Shown: positions 10,505 through 20,190 of the stretch, piece after piece | Layout: the number at the start of each line of letters is the position of its first letter | Position numbering within the stretch: position 1 is the stretch's first letter | Assembly: GCA_015680685.1 (NCBI GenBank) | Contig: MNCI01022307.1 | Span: 1,014,432-1,043,905, forward strand | From: Gnetum montanum | Taxonomy: Eukaryota; Streptophyta; Gnetopsida; Gnetales; Gnetaceae | Direction of reading: 5' to 3' | DNA length: 29,474 bases | Notes under the pieces: model-generated | What the model was told of the DNA's origin: nothing | Databases searched by the model: none | The model's input: the letters and a program-made list of their open reading frames with translations, nothing else | Made by a program: the position numbers and the translations under genes

Positions 10505-11390
10505 CGAAGGTTTGATTGACCATATTATTAAGTGGGACAAGGAGGGATTACTTCGATAGTGTGTATATATATATGTATCCTTTTTTGACCATACCATGTG
10601 TAGGATTTAGGCATGCCCCACTTCTGTGGCATAGCACCATCCTTATGATAGGTGTATGGGTGATATTCTCTTTTCTCACTGTGCTTTTTTGCTTTCTATT
10701 TTCATATACTATCATTTCTTCTTTGTCGTACTATACTTCTCTCTTATTCCTCTCATTCCCTATCCTCATCTATTTCAATTCCTCTTTATATTTAGCATTA
10801 GCGATGTCGAACAAGAGTGCCTTTCCCAATGCAATAAGGAAGTGTAGAGTGTAGAGTGATGTAAGAAGTGTGAAATTTGCATATAATTAAGGTAAGGAAA
10901 ATGTTAACTTTATGGATCTCATTATGTCCCATTTCTATAACATATCAGCTCACTATTATGATGATGTCCCTAACATGCTTTCCTTACTTTTTATTTCTTT
11001 CTATTTTTCCTTTCCACTATCTCCTTTTCTTTCTCTATCTCTGTCTATTTTTTATGCTCTATATCAATAAGGCCAAATAAGTGTCTCTAATTTAATCTAG
11101 TGAGTGTATGATTGAGAGAATTAAGTGGGTTAGGAAGTGCTTTATCTACATTTTATGTGTGCTTTTTGGGATCTAGCCACATCCCACTCTTGTTGCATAG
11201 CACTCCACCATTGGTGTATCAGCTACATCCTAGTTTTTCTCCCCTACTATCACACTTTGTTTAACCCTCTTGTAGGTACCTATCAGCTTATGTCTTTTCT
11301 TGATGAATTCTCCTTTAGCTCTTCAATATTATCCATCAAAAGAGGATACTATTATACCCACTTTAAATTTTTTTTTGCATAAGTCAAAGT
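10505..11390. repeat. Degenerate tandem repeat, about three units of roughly 290 bp, pyrimidine-rich
   Basis: Units begin near 10505, 10840 and 11095. Each appears to hold a purine-rich block (aattaagtggg-type), then a block such as gccccacttctgtggcatagcacc (10615), atgtcccatttctataacatatcagc (10925) or acatcccactcttgttgcatagcac (11180), then a long C/T-rich run (10665-10790, 10975-11050, 11235-11260). The C/T-rich runs generate hydrophobic Phe/Leu/Ser-rich open frames that I do not regard as genes. Confidence 0.4.
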
Positions 11391-11757
11391 TCTGGGTACA
11401 TTCTATGGCTTCTCAGCTCAAATCTATCTTCAACAATTCAAATTCAATATCCTATGTCATCTACAATGTAGTTTCTAGATCTCTATCTTCAATTTGCCAT
11501 AATTAATATTTTGCATCATCATCAACATCAAATTGCTCATCATCTATGGCTTCTAATTTCAAAATTTGATGTCATGTCTAGCTTCAATTCTATCTCTAGA
11601 TTTTGACATCCAACATTAATCTTAATTTTGACATTTGACATCAAATTTTGCTTTTACAGCATATTAGCTCTTCAACATCCACCTTCAATCTTTCATTTAA
11701 TGTTAGATGTTAATTTTCACACCAATTTATCTACACATCAATTCTCTTATCTAAAAG
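11391..11757. other. Gap: AT-rich, no gene
   Basis: Contains loose repeats of catcaaatt and tgacatc-type words (11510-11650) but no coding remnant. It may be the upstream half of an LTR or promoter, because it precedes a heat-shock-element cluster and TATA box. Confidence 0.3.
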
Positions 11758-11839
11758 CTTCTAGAATCTTTTGGAAGATTCTATGAATCCCAATCTGTCA
11801 TTTTTAGATGATCTACAATGCATTTTTAGCCTATAAATA
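11758..11839 (+). promoter_or_regulatory. Promoter-like module: five heat-shock-element pentamers plus TATA box
   Basis: CTTCT-AGAAT-CTTTT-GGAAG-ATTCT (11758-11782) reads as nTTCn/nGAAn pentamers alternating without gaps, with one mismatch (CTTTT). This is the form bound by heat-shock factors. AGAATCTT and AAGATTCT inside it form a perfect 8-bp inverted repeat. A TATA box, TATAAATA (11832-11839), lies 49 bp downstream, followed by a small hairpin (ACCCCT at 11847-11852, AGGGGT at 11860-11865). No host coding region follows, so an LTR promoter of a lost element is the likely owner. The motif is directly visible; heat response is inference. Confidence 0.5.
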
Positions 11840-11865
11840 GGAGGATACCCCTAAACAAAAGGGGT

Positions 11866-13086
11866 TAGCATTTATTACCATTTGGTTGGCTTTTTGATAG
11901 TTGGCATCTACTATCACCTTTGTTGGACTCTTCAACTCTCTTTCTTTGCTACTCAACAAAATTAGCATTATTTGCGATTGGTGATTTAAAAACACCTTTT
12001 CCAAAGTCTTTGCCTATCTATAGAATAACTAATATTTTCCTCTAGATATATTAGATCCTTTGTTGTATCCTCCTTATGTTGTCCTCATGATACATGAAGA
12101 ATTTCTTAAAATCAAGTCAACACACAGATTTAATCCATTCATATACTTCATCAATTGTTGAATCTACAATTTTTCTTGTCAAATCTACATTAGGTGCATG
12201 CATTGGAGAAAGAATAGGGCAACATAGCTCCTCATCAATCACCTTTAATTCTTGATACACATCTTGGAACATCTTTAGTAGATTCCCATTCTCTTGGTTT
12301 CTCTTGTAATCTAGATCTACCCATTTTAGTTGCTTCTGTTTCTAGTATTTTTTTAGATCTTCTTTAGATCTATTTTTTCTTTTTCTATGTTTTCTCTCAT
12401 AGAATTTATACATTAATAAAATAGATCTATTTATTTTTATGTGTCCTTTTCTAAAGATTTTTACAGCCAACCACACACATGCTTTCTCTATGTGCTATGT
12501 AGCATCCTATTTTATTTTTCTCTGGGTCATATGTACTTTTTTCATTTTATACATGTTTTTCCTTCTATTTCTCTTTGTTATTCCATGTGTGCATATTTTT
12601 CTTTCATCTTAATATGCATGAACATTTGATGAAAATGTTTAACTTATATTATCAGATTTCTCCAATGATCTATAAGTCTCCTTTCAATTTCATGAAAATT
12701 AATTAAGGAATTAGTTTTCCTAAACCATTTGGTAGCCATGAGATTACCTAGCTCAATTTCATATAAGGTTGTGTCAGATCTTAGATTGCAATGATCCTTA
12801 CCACAATACATCTTTAAAGATAGGTTTTTAACTACAACTTATCACATACAATTAGACTATTTTGAGATAAAAAATTCATTCTAATTTTTATGCCCTTGAA
12901 GTGAGATGAGGTTTCACAAGAAATACCACTCTACTACAAAAGGATGGGAATATCTCAATGATCTACAATATTCATTACCAAGAAAAACTTAGTTATAAAA
13001 TGTTTTCAATCAAAAAATCCATTCTTACAATGACAATAGATTCGACAAAATACTAATATAATTATAATCCTTGCAATGGATCAATA
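11866..13086. other. Gap: no gene recognised
   Basis: 1.2 kb of AT-rich DNA with short repeats of tagatct (12060, 12311, 12352-12372, 12421) and no supportable coding remnant. The first part could be the transcribed leader of the promoter-like module at 11758. Confidence 0.4.
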
Positions 13087-13091
13087 AAAAG
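13087..13091. repeat. Target-site duplication AAAAG (left copy)
   Basis: AAAAG precedes the 5' LTR and recurs exactly at 23110-23114 after the 3' LTR. The flank is A-rich, so the match is slightly less informative than usual, but it coincides with both LTR ends. Confidence 0.82.
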
Positions 13092-13925
13092 TAATGAATC
13101 TTGTTTTGCTTAAGCTCTAATATCGGAGTGGCCGCAATATCGGGTACTCAATATCATAGCCCAAGATGTGATATTGGGCATGCAATATCACGGGGTACTC
13201 CCGGGCCTATAAATATAGCCTTTGGGCACATGATTTAGGAGTAGTTTTTGGAAGTCAAGTAGCAAAATTATTATAGTTTGTTCATTTGAGAGTTAGAATA
13301 TTTTCCAAGTGCCTGGAGCAGGAGCTATAATTGTAATTGGATCTTTATTCAAGCATTGATGTACCTAAACACACCATTGTGTTGGCAATAAAGACGAGCT
13401 CTTTGATTCATCCTTGCAGCACTTGAGACTTTTTTTCTTTATGAATTTATACATTGTTATTTTATGTAGTTTACATTTAATGTTATACATTTAGTAATTA
13501 ATTAAAATACACAAGCATGACCCCTTCGAACATACGTGTGACACTTGGTAGCTCAGAAACGGTTAGCATTTGACAACCTAGTAATGTTTACACAAAGTTT
13601 AGGATGTATCCATGAAGTGGGGATGGTTACTTTTGTTAGGTTAGATTAGATAATAGTTCACTTAGCATTTAATTACTATCACTTTCATTATTTTTTAGGT
13701 GATAAAATTGATAAAACATAAAATGATGAAAATCTTATGCCTCAATCACACTTAACCATACACTTGCATTTCACAAGTGAGATTGGGAAGACAACGAATG
13801 GACAACACAAACTCCCCATTTAGCTCTAGCATACTTGGTAATTAAAGTCTATGGAATTCAACTAGATCACATGTGAATTCCTATGATTCATATGGTTGGA
13901 CGTAGGGATACCTCACCGCTCATCA
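13092..13925 (+). repeat. 5' LTR of the Athila-like element
   Basis: Pairs with 22263-23109. It starts taatgaatc, where the other copy has tgatgaatc (TG changed to TA), and ends ctcatca. U3 is short: four ATATCG/ATATTG-type repeats (13119-13190) precede a TATA box TATAAATA (13208-13215). Shared blocks include ttggaagtcaagtagcaaaa (13251) and cacaagcatgaccccttc (13511). Confidence 0.92.
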
Positions 13926-13926
13926 T

Positions 13927-13945
13927 TGGTGTCATTTCCGAGGAC
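13927..13945 (+). promoter_or_regulatory. Primer-binding site, tRNA-Asp type, decayed
   Basis: TGGTGTCATTTCCGAGGAC begins one base after the LTR. The complement of the plant tRNA-Asp 3' end, typical of Athila/Tat elements, would be TGGCGCCGTTGCCGGGGA. The differences are four C/T or G/A transitions and one G-to-T change. Confidence 0.75.
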
Positions 13946-14109
13946 TTTAATTCTACATGCGCTATCTAAACTTAGTGAAACTTAGTAACCTCGTTGTTCA
14001 AGCCCTAAAGGACAAATCTTACAAAAATAGAATTATTATTTCAACTAAATTAAATCTTAACCACACACTACATATATATTCATTAATATAATAGGCCTTC
14101 TTCTCATAG

Positions 14110-16630
14110 GAGTCTATCTCCACCAGGGCAAACCAAGTGCCTCAACAATACCAGGTGGTATATGCTCATCCTAATGAGTATGTACTAGACTTTACCTTCA
14201 TCTTACATAAAGATGAAATGCTACAGTGGCATGACATGGAAGGAAACATTGTGTTGCCACCAAATCAATTTGTTCTAGCTATGCTCCATCTAATGCTTGC
14301 ATGACATGGACTTCAACATCTTCATGTGGAGTATGAAATGCGAGATCTCGATTCAAGGGATTATCATCCCATTGAAGCACAAAGGTTACGTGATCATTAG
14401 CTAGAGCAACAACATGAGCTTTTGAAGGGAAAGTGTTCAAACACTTTTCCACCTCTACTTGGCCCATTAGATGGAGGCGAACACTTCTCTGGGGGCTTTT
14501 CCTTTGGTGATATTCCTCTCTTTGACTTTGGTCAAGGAGCCCTCAACCAGAACATGCAATCCACAATTCATAATCCTAGTCCTAGTTGAAATGGATCTAA
14601 TGACAAAAATGGATTTCGATGAGTAAGTCATGATAAGGGGGCAAATGGAAGTCACGATCACGATCATGGTTGCAATCATCAAAGAGAAGGTGGTAGGCAT
14701 CAACATGATGTAAGTCCTCATTCCTCTTCCCCTTCATCATCTTCTTCTTCATCATCTGACTTAGATCGTGGCCATAAAGGTCATGACCATGATGGAGGTA
14801 ACCAACGGGACCAAAATAATAGAAGGGATTATCGGGATAATCGTGATTAGAGGCATGGGCGATCTAGAGAGACCCACTGCCATGAAAGAAGAGTTAGTAG
14901 AGAACATCATAGGCACCATCACTATGGCCTTGATGAACCTCTACTTGCCACTCAGATAATTTAAACATTGTAGAGGCCATGAGGATTCCAATAAGGCATG
15001 TAAAATATAGCAAAATAAATATTCTAGATATGAACAACATTTCTCAGTTTGAGGGTAGCTATGACGCTGATTTGCAAAATCATCTCTAAGCCTTCCAAGA
15101 TGCATGTGCCTTGCAGAATATTGAGAATGATTGGTAAAAGTTGAAATTATTTCCAAGGACACTCATTAAGGAAGCAGAAAATTGGTACTAGTCCTTGGAA
15201 CCAAAATTAATCAGGCAGTGAAGTACAAGGTTAGAATTGTTTAATGATAAATATTAAACGTACTCTCGAGTGTCCAATATGAGGAAGTAGATCTAAGGAT
15301 GAAAACAAGGAAACCATGAGCCCTTGGATGCTACTATTGGCTCATACTACCCTCTGTTGCATAAGTGTCCTAGCCATGAATACTCTCAGCTTGATCAACT
15401 CTGCCATATTATAAACAAGTTGCAATCTAAAACAAGGAAAACCCTTAGCATCTATGCTCAAGGGAGACTGACAAAGTTAAGCACTTATTGAATTTAAAAG
15501 TTAATTCAGTAGGTAGCCAGGGAGGAGAGACAATTAAGAAAGTGAGAGAGTGTAGAGGAATACAACAAGGATCCTTCTATTTGCAAAAGGGAGGTTCAAT
15601 TTTGTGACAGTGAGGATGAGTTAACTAGAGATGAGGTGGCTAATTAGAAAACCTTGCCACTCCAGAAATTATAGTCCAAAATTATGGCTAAGGTCGACCA
15701 ATTATGGGACTCTATGAACAATAAGTTTCAAGCTATTTTAAAAATTGTTGAAAAGTCTAAGGAAAAAAGTGGTAAGCGTGAGTGCTGGAGATGTAAGGAA
15801 GCTAAAAATGCCATATCCAAGGGTAAGGGTAAGATGGTTGCGATAGAGACAATTGTAGATAGCGAATCAAATGATGATGGTAGATGTGATGTCTGCCAGT
15901 ATGAACATCCCAAGGGATGTTGTTTAATTGTATCATACTTGTAGTAATATGGGGTGTATGCCTTACATCCATGACTTGCACAAAGCCAAACACCCAAAAG
16001 TTTGCCTTATCCGAAAGGCAACTCTCAACAGTTCCACCAACCACAATAGTATTATCCAAGTGGAACTCCACCATGACCCTATGAATTGTACTAGTAGAGG
16101 CAGTAACAACAATTGTGGATGTTGGCACCTCCAAGATAGTAATACCCCTACCAGCAACCAGATTCCTATGGTTATTATGTTCTGCAACCTTCATCTCCAT
16201 GGGACTCCTCTAGTCATGTTGCTACTTACCAACCTCACCACTACCCTCCTGAAGTGTACCGACCACCATATGCAAGGAGGGACACCACCTACTATCCTCA
16301 TGCTCCTTCTATTCCTGCACCTATTACTCTTCCTTCCACACAACTACCACCTACTCCATCCATGCAGGGTGAATTGCCTACCCAACCACAATAAAGAAAT
16401 GCTTACAAGGATGGTTAATCTACAACCGGTTAACCAACCAAGTGGGTCAGAACCATGATCAAAGAAAAGACCCTTCTTTTGAGCTCGTAGTCCACCAAAG
16501 TCCTCAAACACATCAGTGGTTGGTAGCCCTACTCGTCCACTTTCCTCTGCCTCACCTTTATCCAAGTCCCCTTCAAACCAAAATTCCTCTCGAGTCCATA
16601 CTATGATGTTGACCCATGCTACATCTAATT
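14110..16630 (+). pseudogene. gag: Athila-like gag pseudogene with His/Ser-rich linker
   Basis: Structural polyprotein of the element, in pieces. The N-terminal part (14110-14930) is one long frame with few stops. It contains a His/Asp/Arg/Gly-rich region (14650-14932, e.g. GSHDHDHGCNH and REHHRHHHYG) around a Ser run (14722-14757). After frame changes, a Retrotrans_gag-type domain reads QFEGSYDADLQNHL, AFQDACALQNIENDW, KLKLFPRTLIKEAENWY and LELFNDKY (about 15045-15255), with stops at Gln/Trp positions. A C-terminal segment with Cys (CWRC, CDVC) at 15684-15944 does not form a canonical CX2CX4HX4C knuckle. A Pro/Gln/Tyr-rich linker to protease (about 15990-16400, e.g. ATYQPHHYPPEVYRPPYA) has many stops where Gln is expected. 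There is no credible start codon. Dead. Confidence 0.8.
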
Positions 16631-16659
16631 GGATTTGAGTCGATAACCTACCTAGGAAG

Positions 16660-16967
16660 TTAGTTGCTCCTGGGAGTCCCTAGTATATTTGAAAATTGCT
16701 GGGAATGAGCCTTGTAAAGCTCTTCTTGACTCTAGTACTGGTCTTAATTTGATCTCACATGAGATGTATACTACATGGAACCTTCCTCCTTTGAAAAAGA
16801 GTAGCATCAGGCTAGAGTTGGTAGACCAGTCCATCATTGTTCCATTGGGACTGGTAGAAGACATCATGACCACCATTTGTGGGTGGTCATATCCTACCAA
16901 ATTCCTAGTAATCAAGGTGGAGAACTGCAAGGGAGACTTTCCAATTATTATGGGAAGGGTGTGATTA
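16660..16967 (+). pseudogene. pol: Retropepsin-like aspartic protease domain, Athila-like element
   Basis: This domain processes the polyprotein. In one open stretch (16689-16964) the sequence reads NEPCKALLDSSTGLNLIS, with the catalytic Asp (GAC, 16728-16730) kept but the Gly of the D-S/T-G triad changed to Ser (AGT, 16734-16736). The flap and C-terminal region follow and the domain ends in the expected ILGR-like motif, here PIIMGRV, then a stop. About 95 residues is normal for the domain. A charged linker (to about 17400) leads to reverse transcriptase. Confidence 0.82.
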
Positions 16968-17399
16968 AGCACCGTTGACACCAAAATGGACATTAGAGAT
17001 ATTTTCTTAGAGATATCCAAAGAAAATGAATTTGGGAAGCTCGAGAAGAAGATTATTCCATGTATTGCGTACAACGATTCAGGGTGCCATTATGTGCAGA
17101 AGCTATGATCAGTAAAGCAAACATCTATCTCTACATGCAAGCAGTGTGCACTAGAAGCTAAAATCCAAAGATGTTTGTACGTGGCAACCACAAAACAAGA
17201 GGACACCCAATGGCTGATAGCTAATTCTAACAACAGTACATTGTGCATGGAACCTACTAAGGACCTCACATGTGATTATGTTGCAAGTATGGATGAACTT
17301 GAGCAAGTTCATCACCAGCTCCCCAAAAGAGTAAATGAGGATATTAATTAGGGAGAGTTGGAGATTCCTGATAATTTCAAATAAGAGCCCCTTGAACTA

Positions 17400-18400
17400 A
17401 AGACACTACCAACTATAATGGAGTATGTGTTCTTAAAAATGGAAAGCCAATCATTATTAATGCTAAACTTACTGTAAGACAAAAGAAGATGTTGCTGAAT
17501 GTTGTGGAAGAATGGTCAACAACCTTTGCTTGGTCATATTCTTAGCTCACAGGAATAGATCCAAGAATATGCTAACACCAAATATACACTAACCCTGTTG
17601 TTAAGCCGAAATGATAGTCATAATGGTGTTTGAATCCCAAATTAAAGTTGATTTTCAAAGAAGAGATCAAGCAACTCCTTAAGGCAGGATTCATCTACCC
17701 TATTGTAGATAGTAAGTGGGTTAGTCCACTCATGATCATGCCCAAGAAGGAAGCCAAATTGTGAGTGTGCATCGACTTTCGACTACTCAATATGGTAACT
17801 TTCAAATATCATTTTTCATTATCTTTTGTCGATGAAGTGTTGGACATAATTTCTTGGCACAGCTACTACAGCTTTCTCGATGGTTATAGTGGCTATAACC
17901 AAATCCAAATCACACCAAAGGACCAGGTGAAGATAACTTTCACAAGTCCTTGAAGAACATTTGCTTACCATCAAATGTCATTCGGTCTATGTAATGCCCT
18001 AGCTACATTTCAACAATTACTCCTTAGTATTTTCCAACAATAAATTGGTAGCAGGGTAGAAGTCTTCATAGATGACTTTTCTACCTATAAGCAAACCCTA
18101 GATCGTCTTGAGTAGGTGTTGAGGAGATGTGTTGAAACAAACCTCTAGCTCAATTGGCAAAAGAGCCATCTTATGGTCCAGGAAGGCATAGTCTTGGGGC
18201 ATTGTATCTCAAAAGTAAGAATCCAGGCAGACCTTGAAAAGATAAGGGTCATCTAAGGAATAACTCATCAACTAGAAATAATTAAAGAAGTGTGATCATT
18301 CCTTGGTCATACTGGCTACTACCAGCACTTCATCAAGAACTATTCCAAAATCACCAAGCTTTTGGTTGAATTAAAAAAAAAAAGATGCACCATTTATCTA
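17400..18400 (+). pseudogene. pol: Reverse transcriptase domain, Athila-like element
   Basis: RNA-dependent DNA polymerase of the element. The finger region begins GKPIINAKLTVRQKKMLLNV after a frameshift near 17434. Then come KEEIKQLLKAGFIYPIVDS and WVSPLMIMPKK, then VCIDFRLLN (17767-17793), SFLDGYSGYNQIQI with one catalytic Asp, MSFGLCNALATFQ, and VEVFIDDFS with the paired catalytic Asp (about 18058-18084). The thumb follows to SFLGHTGYYQHFIKNYSKI. The polymerase Asp residues are intact, but about a dozen nonsense codons interrupt the frame, mostly at Gln and Trp positions (for example the PWG motif is broken by TGA followed by AGA). Confidence 0.9.
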
Positions 18401-18469
18401 GACCCTTGCATGTGAAACAACATTGCAACAATTGAAGTAAAAGCTTGTTGAGACCCCAATTCTACAAGC

Positions 18470-18880
18470 ATCTGATTGGTCCAAGCCATTTCATGTGATG
18501 ACTAATGCATCAAATTATGCTTTGGGGGCAATGCTTAGGTAGCTAGATGATCAAAAACATTCATATTACATTCATTACATAAGCCAAAGTATCGTAGGTG
18601 CACAGGTAAACTACACCACTACGAAAAAAGAGTTGATGATGGTGGTGTTTGCCTTAGAAAAGTTTGGGCACTGTGTGCTTGGTTATAAAGTGTTCATGCA
18701 CACAAATCATAGTGCCATCCAATTTTTAATGAATAAACTAATGGTGAACCCCCATGTCATACAGTGGCTCATGATTTTGCAAGAGTTCAATCTCACAATG
18801 GTAGATCAAAAGGGTGTGAAAAATGTGATCGCCAATCACTTATCATGGCTAAGATGGGATGACAAGGAGAAAGAGAGCCC
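18470..18880 (+). pseudogene. pol: RNase H domain with three catalytic Asp changed to Asn
   Basis: This domain degrades the RNA strand during reverse transcription. The frame is open except for one TAG near 18540. The four acidic positions of a Ty3-type RNase H can be placed by motif and spacing: VMTNASNYALGAML (Asn, 18504-18506), TTKKELMMVVFALEKF (Glu kept, 18630-18632), HTNHSAIQFL (Asn, 18705-18707) and IANHLSWL (Asn, 18834-18836). Intervals are 42, 25 and 43 codons, close to the family. All three Asp-to-Asn changes need only G to A. The final motif also has Trp where Arg is usual, which a C-to-T change at CpG explains. Confidence 0.88.
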
Positions 18881-19109
18881 CTTATCTGATCAATTTCCTG
18901 ATGAATATCTCTTTGTAGGGGCTATTAATGTACAAATGTCCAATGAAACAAGATGGTATGACACAATTCTACTTATCTGCTTAAGCAAGAATTGTTGGAA
19001 GGGCTAGACACCCGAAAGAAACAACAGTTTCTTCACCAAGTTAAGCATTTCATGGAAATCAATAAGAACCTTTACAAAGTATGTCCCGACGGCCTAGTAC
19101 ACTAGTGTG

Positions 19110-20190
19110 TTCCTAACACAGATCAATTGCACATTCTCTAAGATGCTCATGAAGGCCCTTGTGGGGGCCATTATGCTAGGAGGTGCACAACCATAAAAAT
19201 CCTCATGGCAAGATATTACTAGCGAACAATCTTCAAGGATGCACACCAGTTTGACCATGCTTGTGATCATTGTCAGAGGGATGGTGGAATGATAACTTGA
19301 ATGGAGGGGCCATAGCAATGGATTCAACCCCTTGAGCTATTCAATATTTTGGGCATTGACTTTATGGATCCCATCATGCCTATGTTAATTGGAAAGGTAT
19401 ATATAATAGTCGTGGTTGACTATTACACTAAGTGGGTAGAAGCAACAACCGTCACCAATTGCACATCTACTATTGCTACTCGGTTTGTACAACAAAACAT
19501 CATAAATAGGTTTGGTGTACCTCTTGCATTAATTTTTAACAATGGAACTCATTTCACAAGTGCCACTCTTTGAAAACTTATGCAAGGCTCGAGGGTTGAG
19601 CACAAACTCACAACACCTTATCACCCTCAAGCCAATGGTCAAGCTGAGGTCACTAATTAGGAGATTAAAAAAATTCTAATGTGCACTATTATCAAGTACC
19701 AAAGGGACCAGAGAACCAAATTAAATCATGCCCTTTGGGCCTTTTGCTCCACATGGAAGCTTCCCATAGGTTATTCTCCCTATGAGCTCATGTACAGAAA
19801 ACTACCAACATTGCCCATTTAATCTGAGCTCTGTACACTCTCTACAACCTATGACCTTGACATGGATCTAAGTATAGCACAAAAAGAAAGATTAATGAAC
19901 CTCAACTTGCTAAATGAAAATTGATTAATGGCCCTATCATCCAGTGAAATTCATAAGGCATTCAACAAGAAATGTCATGACCTTAAAATAAGAAAAGTCA
20001 AGTTTTAACCAAGAGACAAGTTTCTCTACTAGAATCCTGCACACGTACCTCAACGAACAAAGTTTCAAACATTGTGGGAAGGACCTTACATTATCAACAA
20101 AACTTTTTCATCTAGGGTCATGATTATATATAAACCTGATGTCCCAAAAAAGAAGTAATTAGTCAATATTTAACAACTGAAACCTTTCCA
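19110..20190 (+). pseudogene. pol: Integrase domain, Athila-like element
   Basis: This domain inserts the cDNA. The HHCC zinc-binding region is recognisable: HEGPCGGHYARR (19148 onward), then ACDHCQRDG (19259-19285). The core shows GIDFMDP with first Asp at 19358-19360, VVVDYYTKWVEAT, RFGVPLALIFNNGTHF with the second catalytic Asp changed to Asn (AAC, 19538-19540), and HPQANGQAEVTN with Glu kept (GAG, 19646-19648). The interval is exactly 36 codons (DX35E). The C-terminal region (LWAFCSTWKLPIGYSPYELM; LWEGPYIIN near 20075) ends near 20190 without a chromodomain. Stops interrupt it repeatedly, so it is inactive on two counts. Confidence 0.9.

Noticed and set aside
10516-10854. 112-codon hydrophobic open frame that looks like a membrane protein
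   Set aside because: It comes from a C/T-rich tract that reads as Phe/Leu/Ser in every frame. No start context, homologous motif or conserved neighbour is seen, and an overlapping frame is equally open.
14467-14721. Minus-strand open frame of 84 codons
   Set aside because: It is the complement of the gag low-complexity region. The plus frame has the coherent His/Ser-rich composition and context.
15781-15940. Gag zinc knuckle in the Athila-like element
   Set aside because: The CWRC and CDVC pairs are present, but the His/Cys spacing does not fit CX2CX4HX4C, so I did not call a knuckle.
15928-16458. 176-codon plus-strand open frame, the longest in the window
   Set aside because: The Pro/Gln/Tyr-rich gag linker makes better sense in another frame with stops at Gln positions. 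This frame is a shadow.
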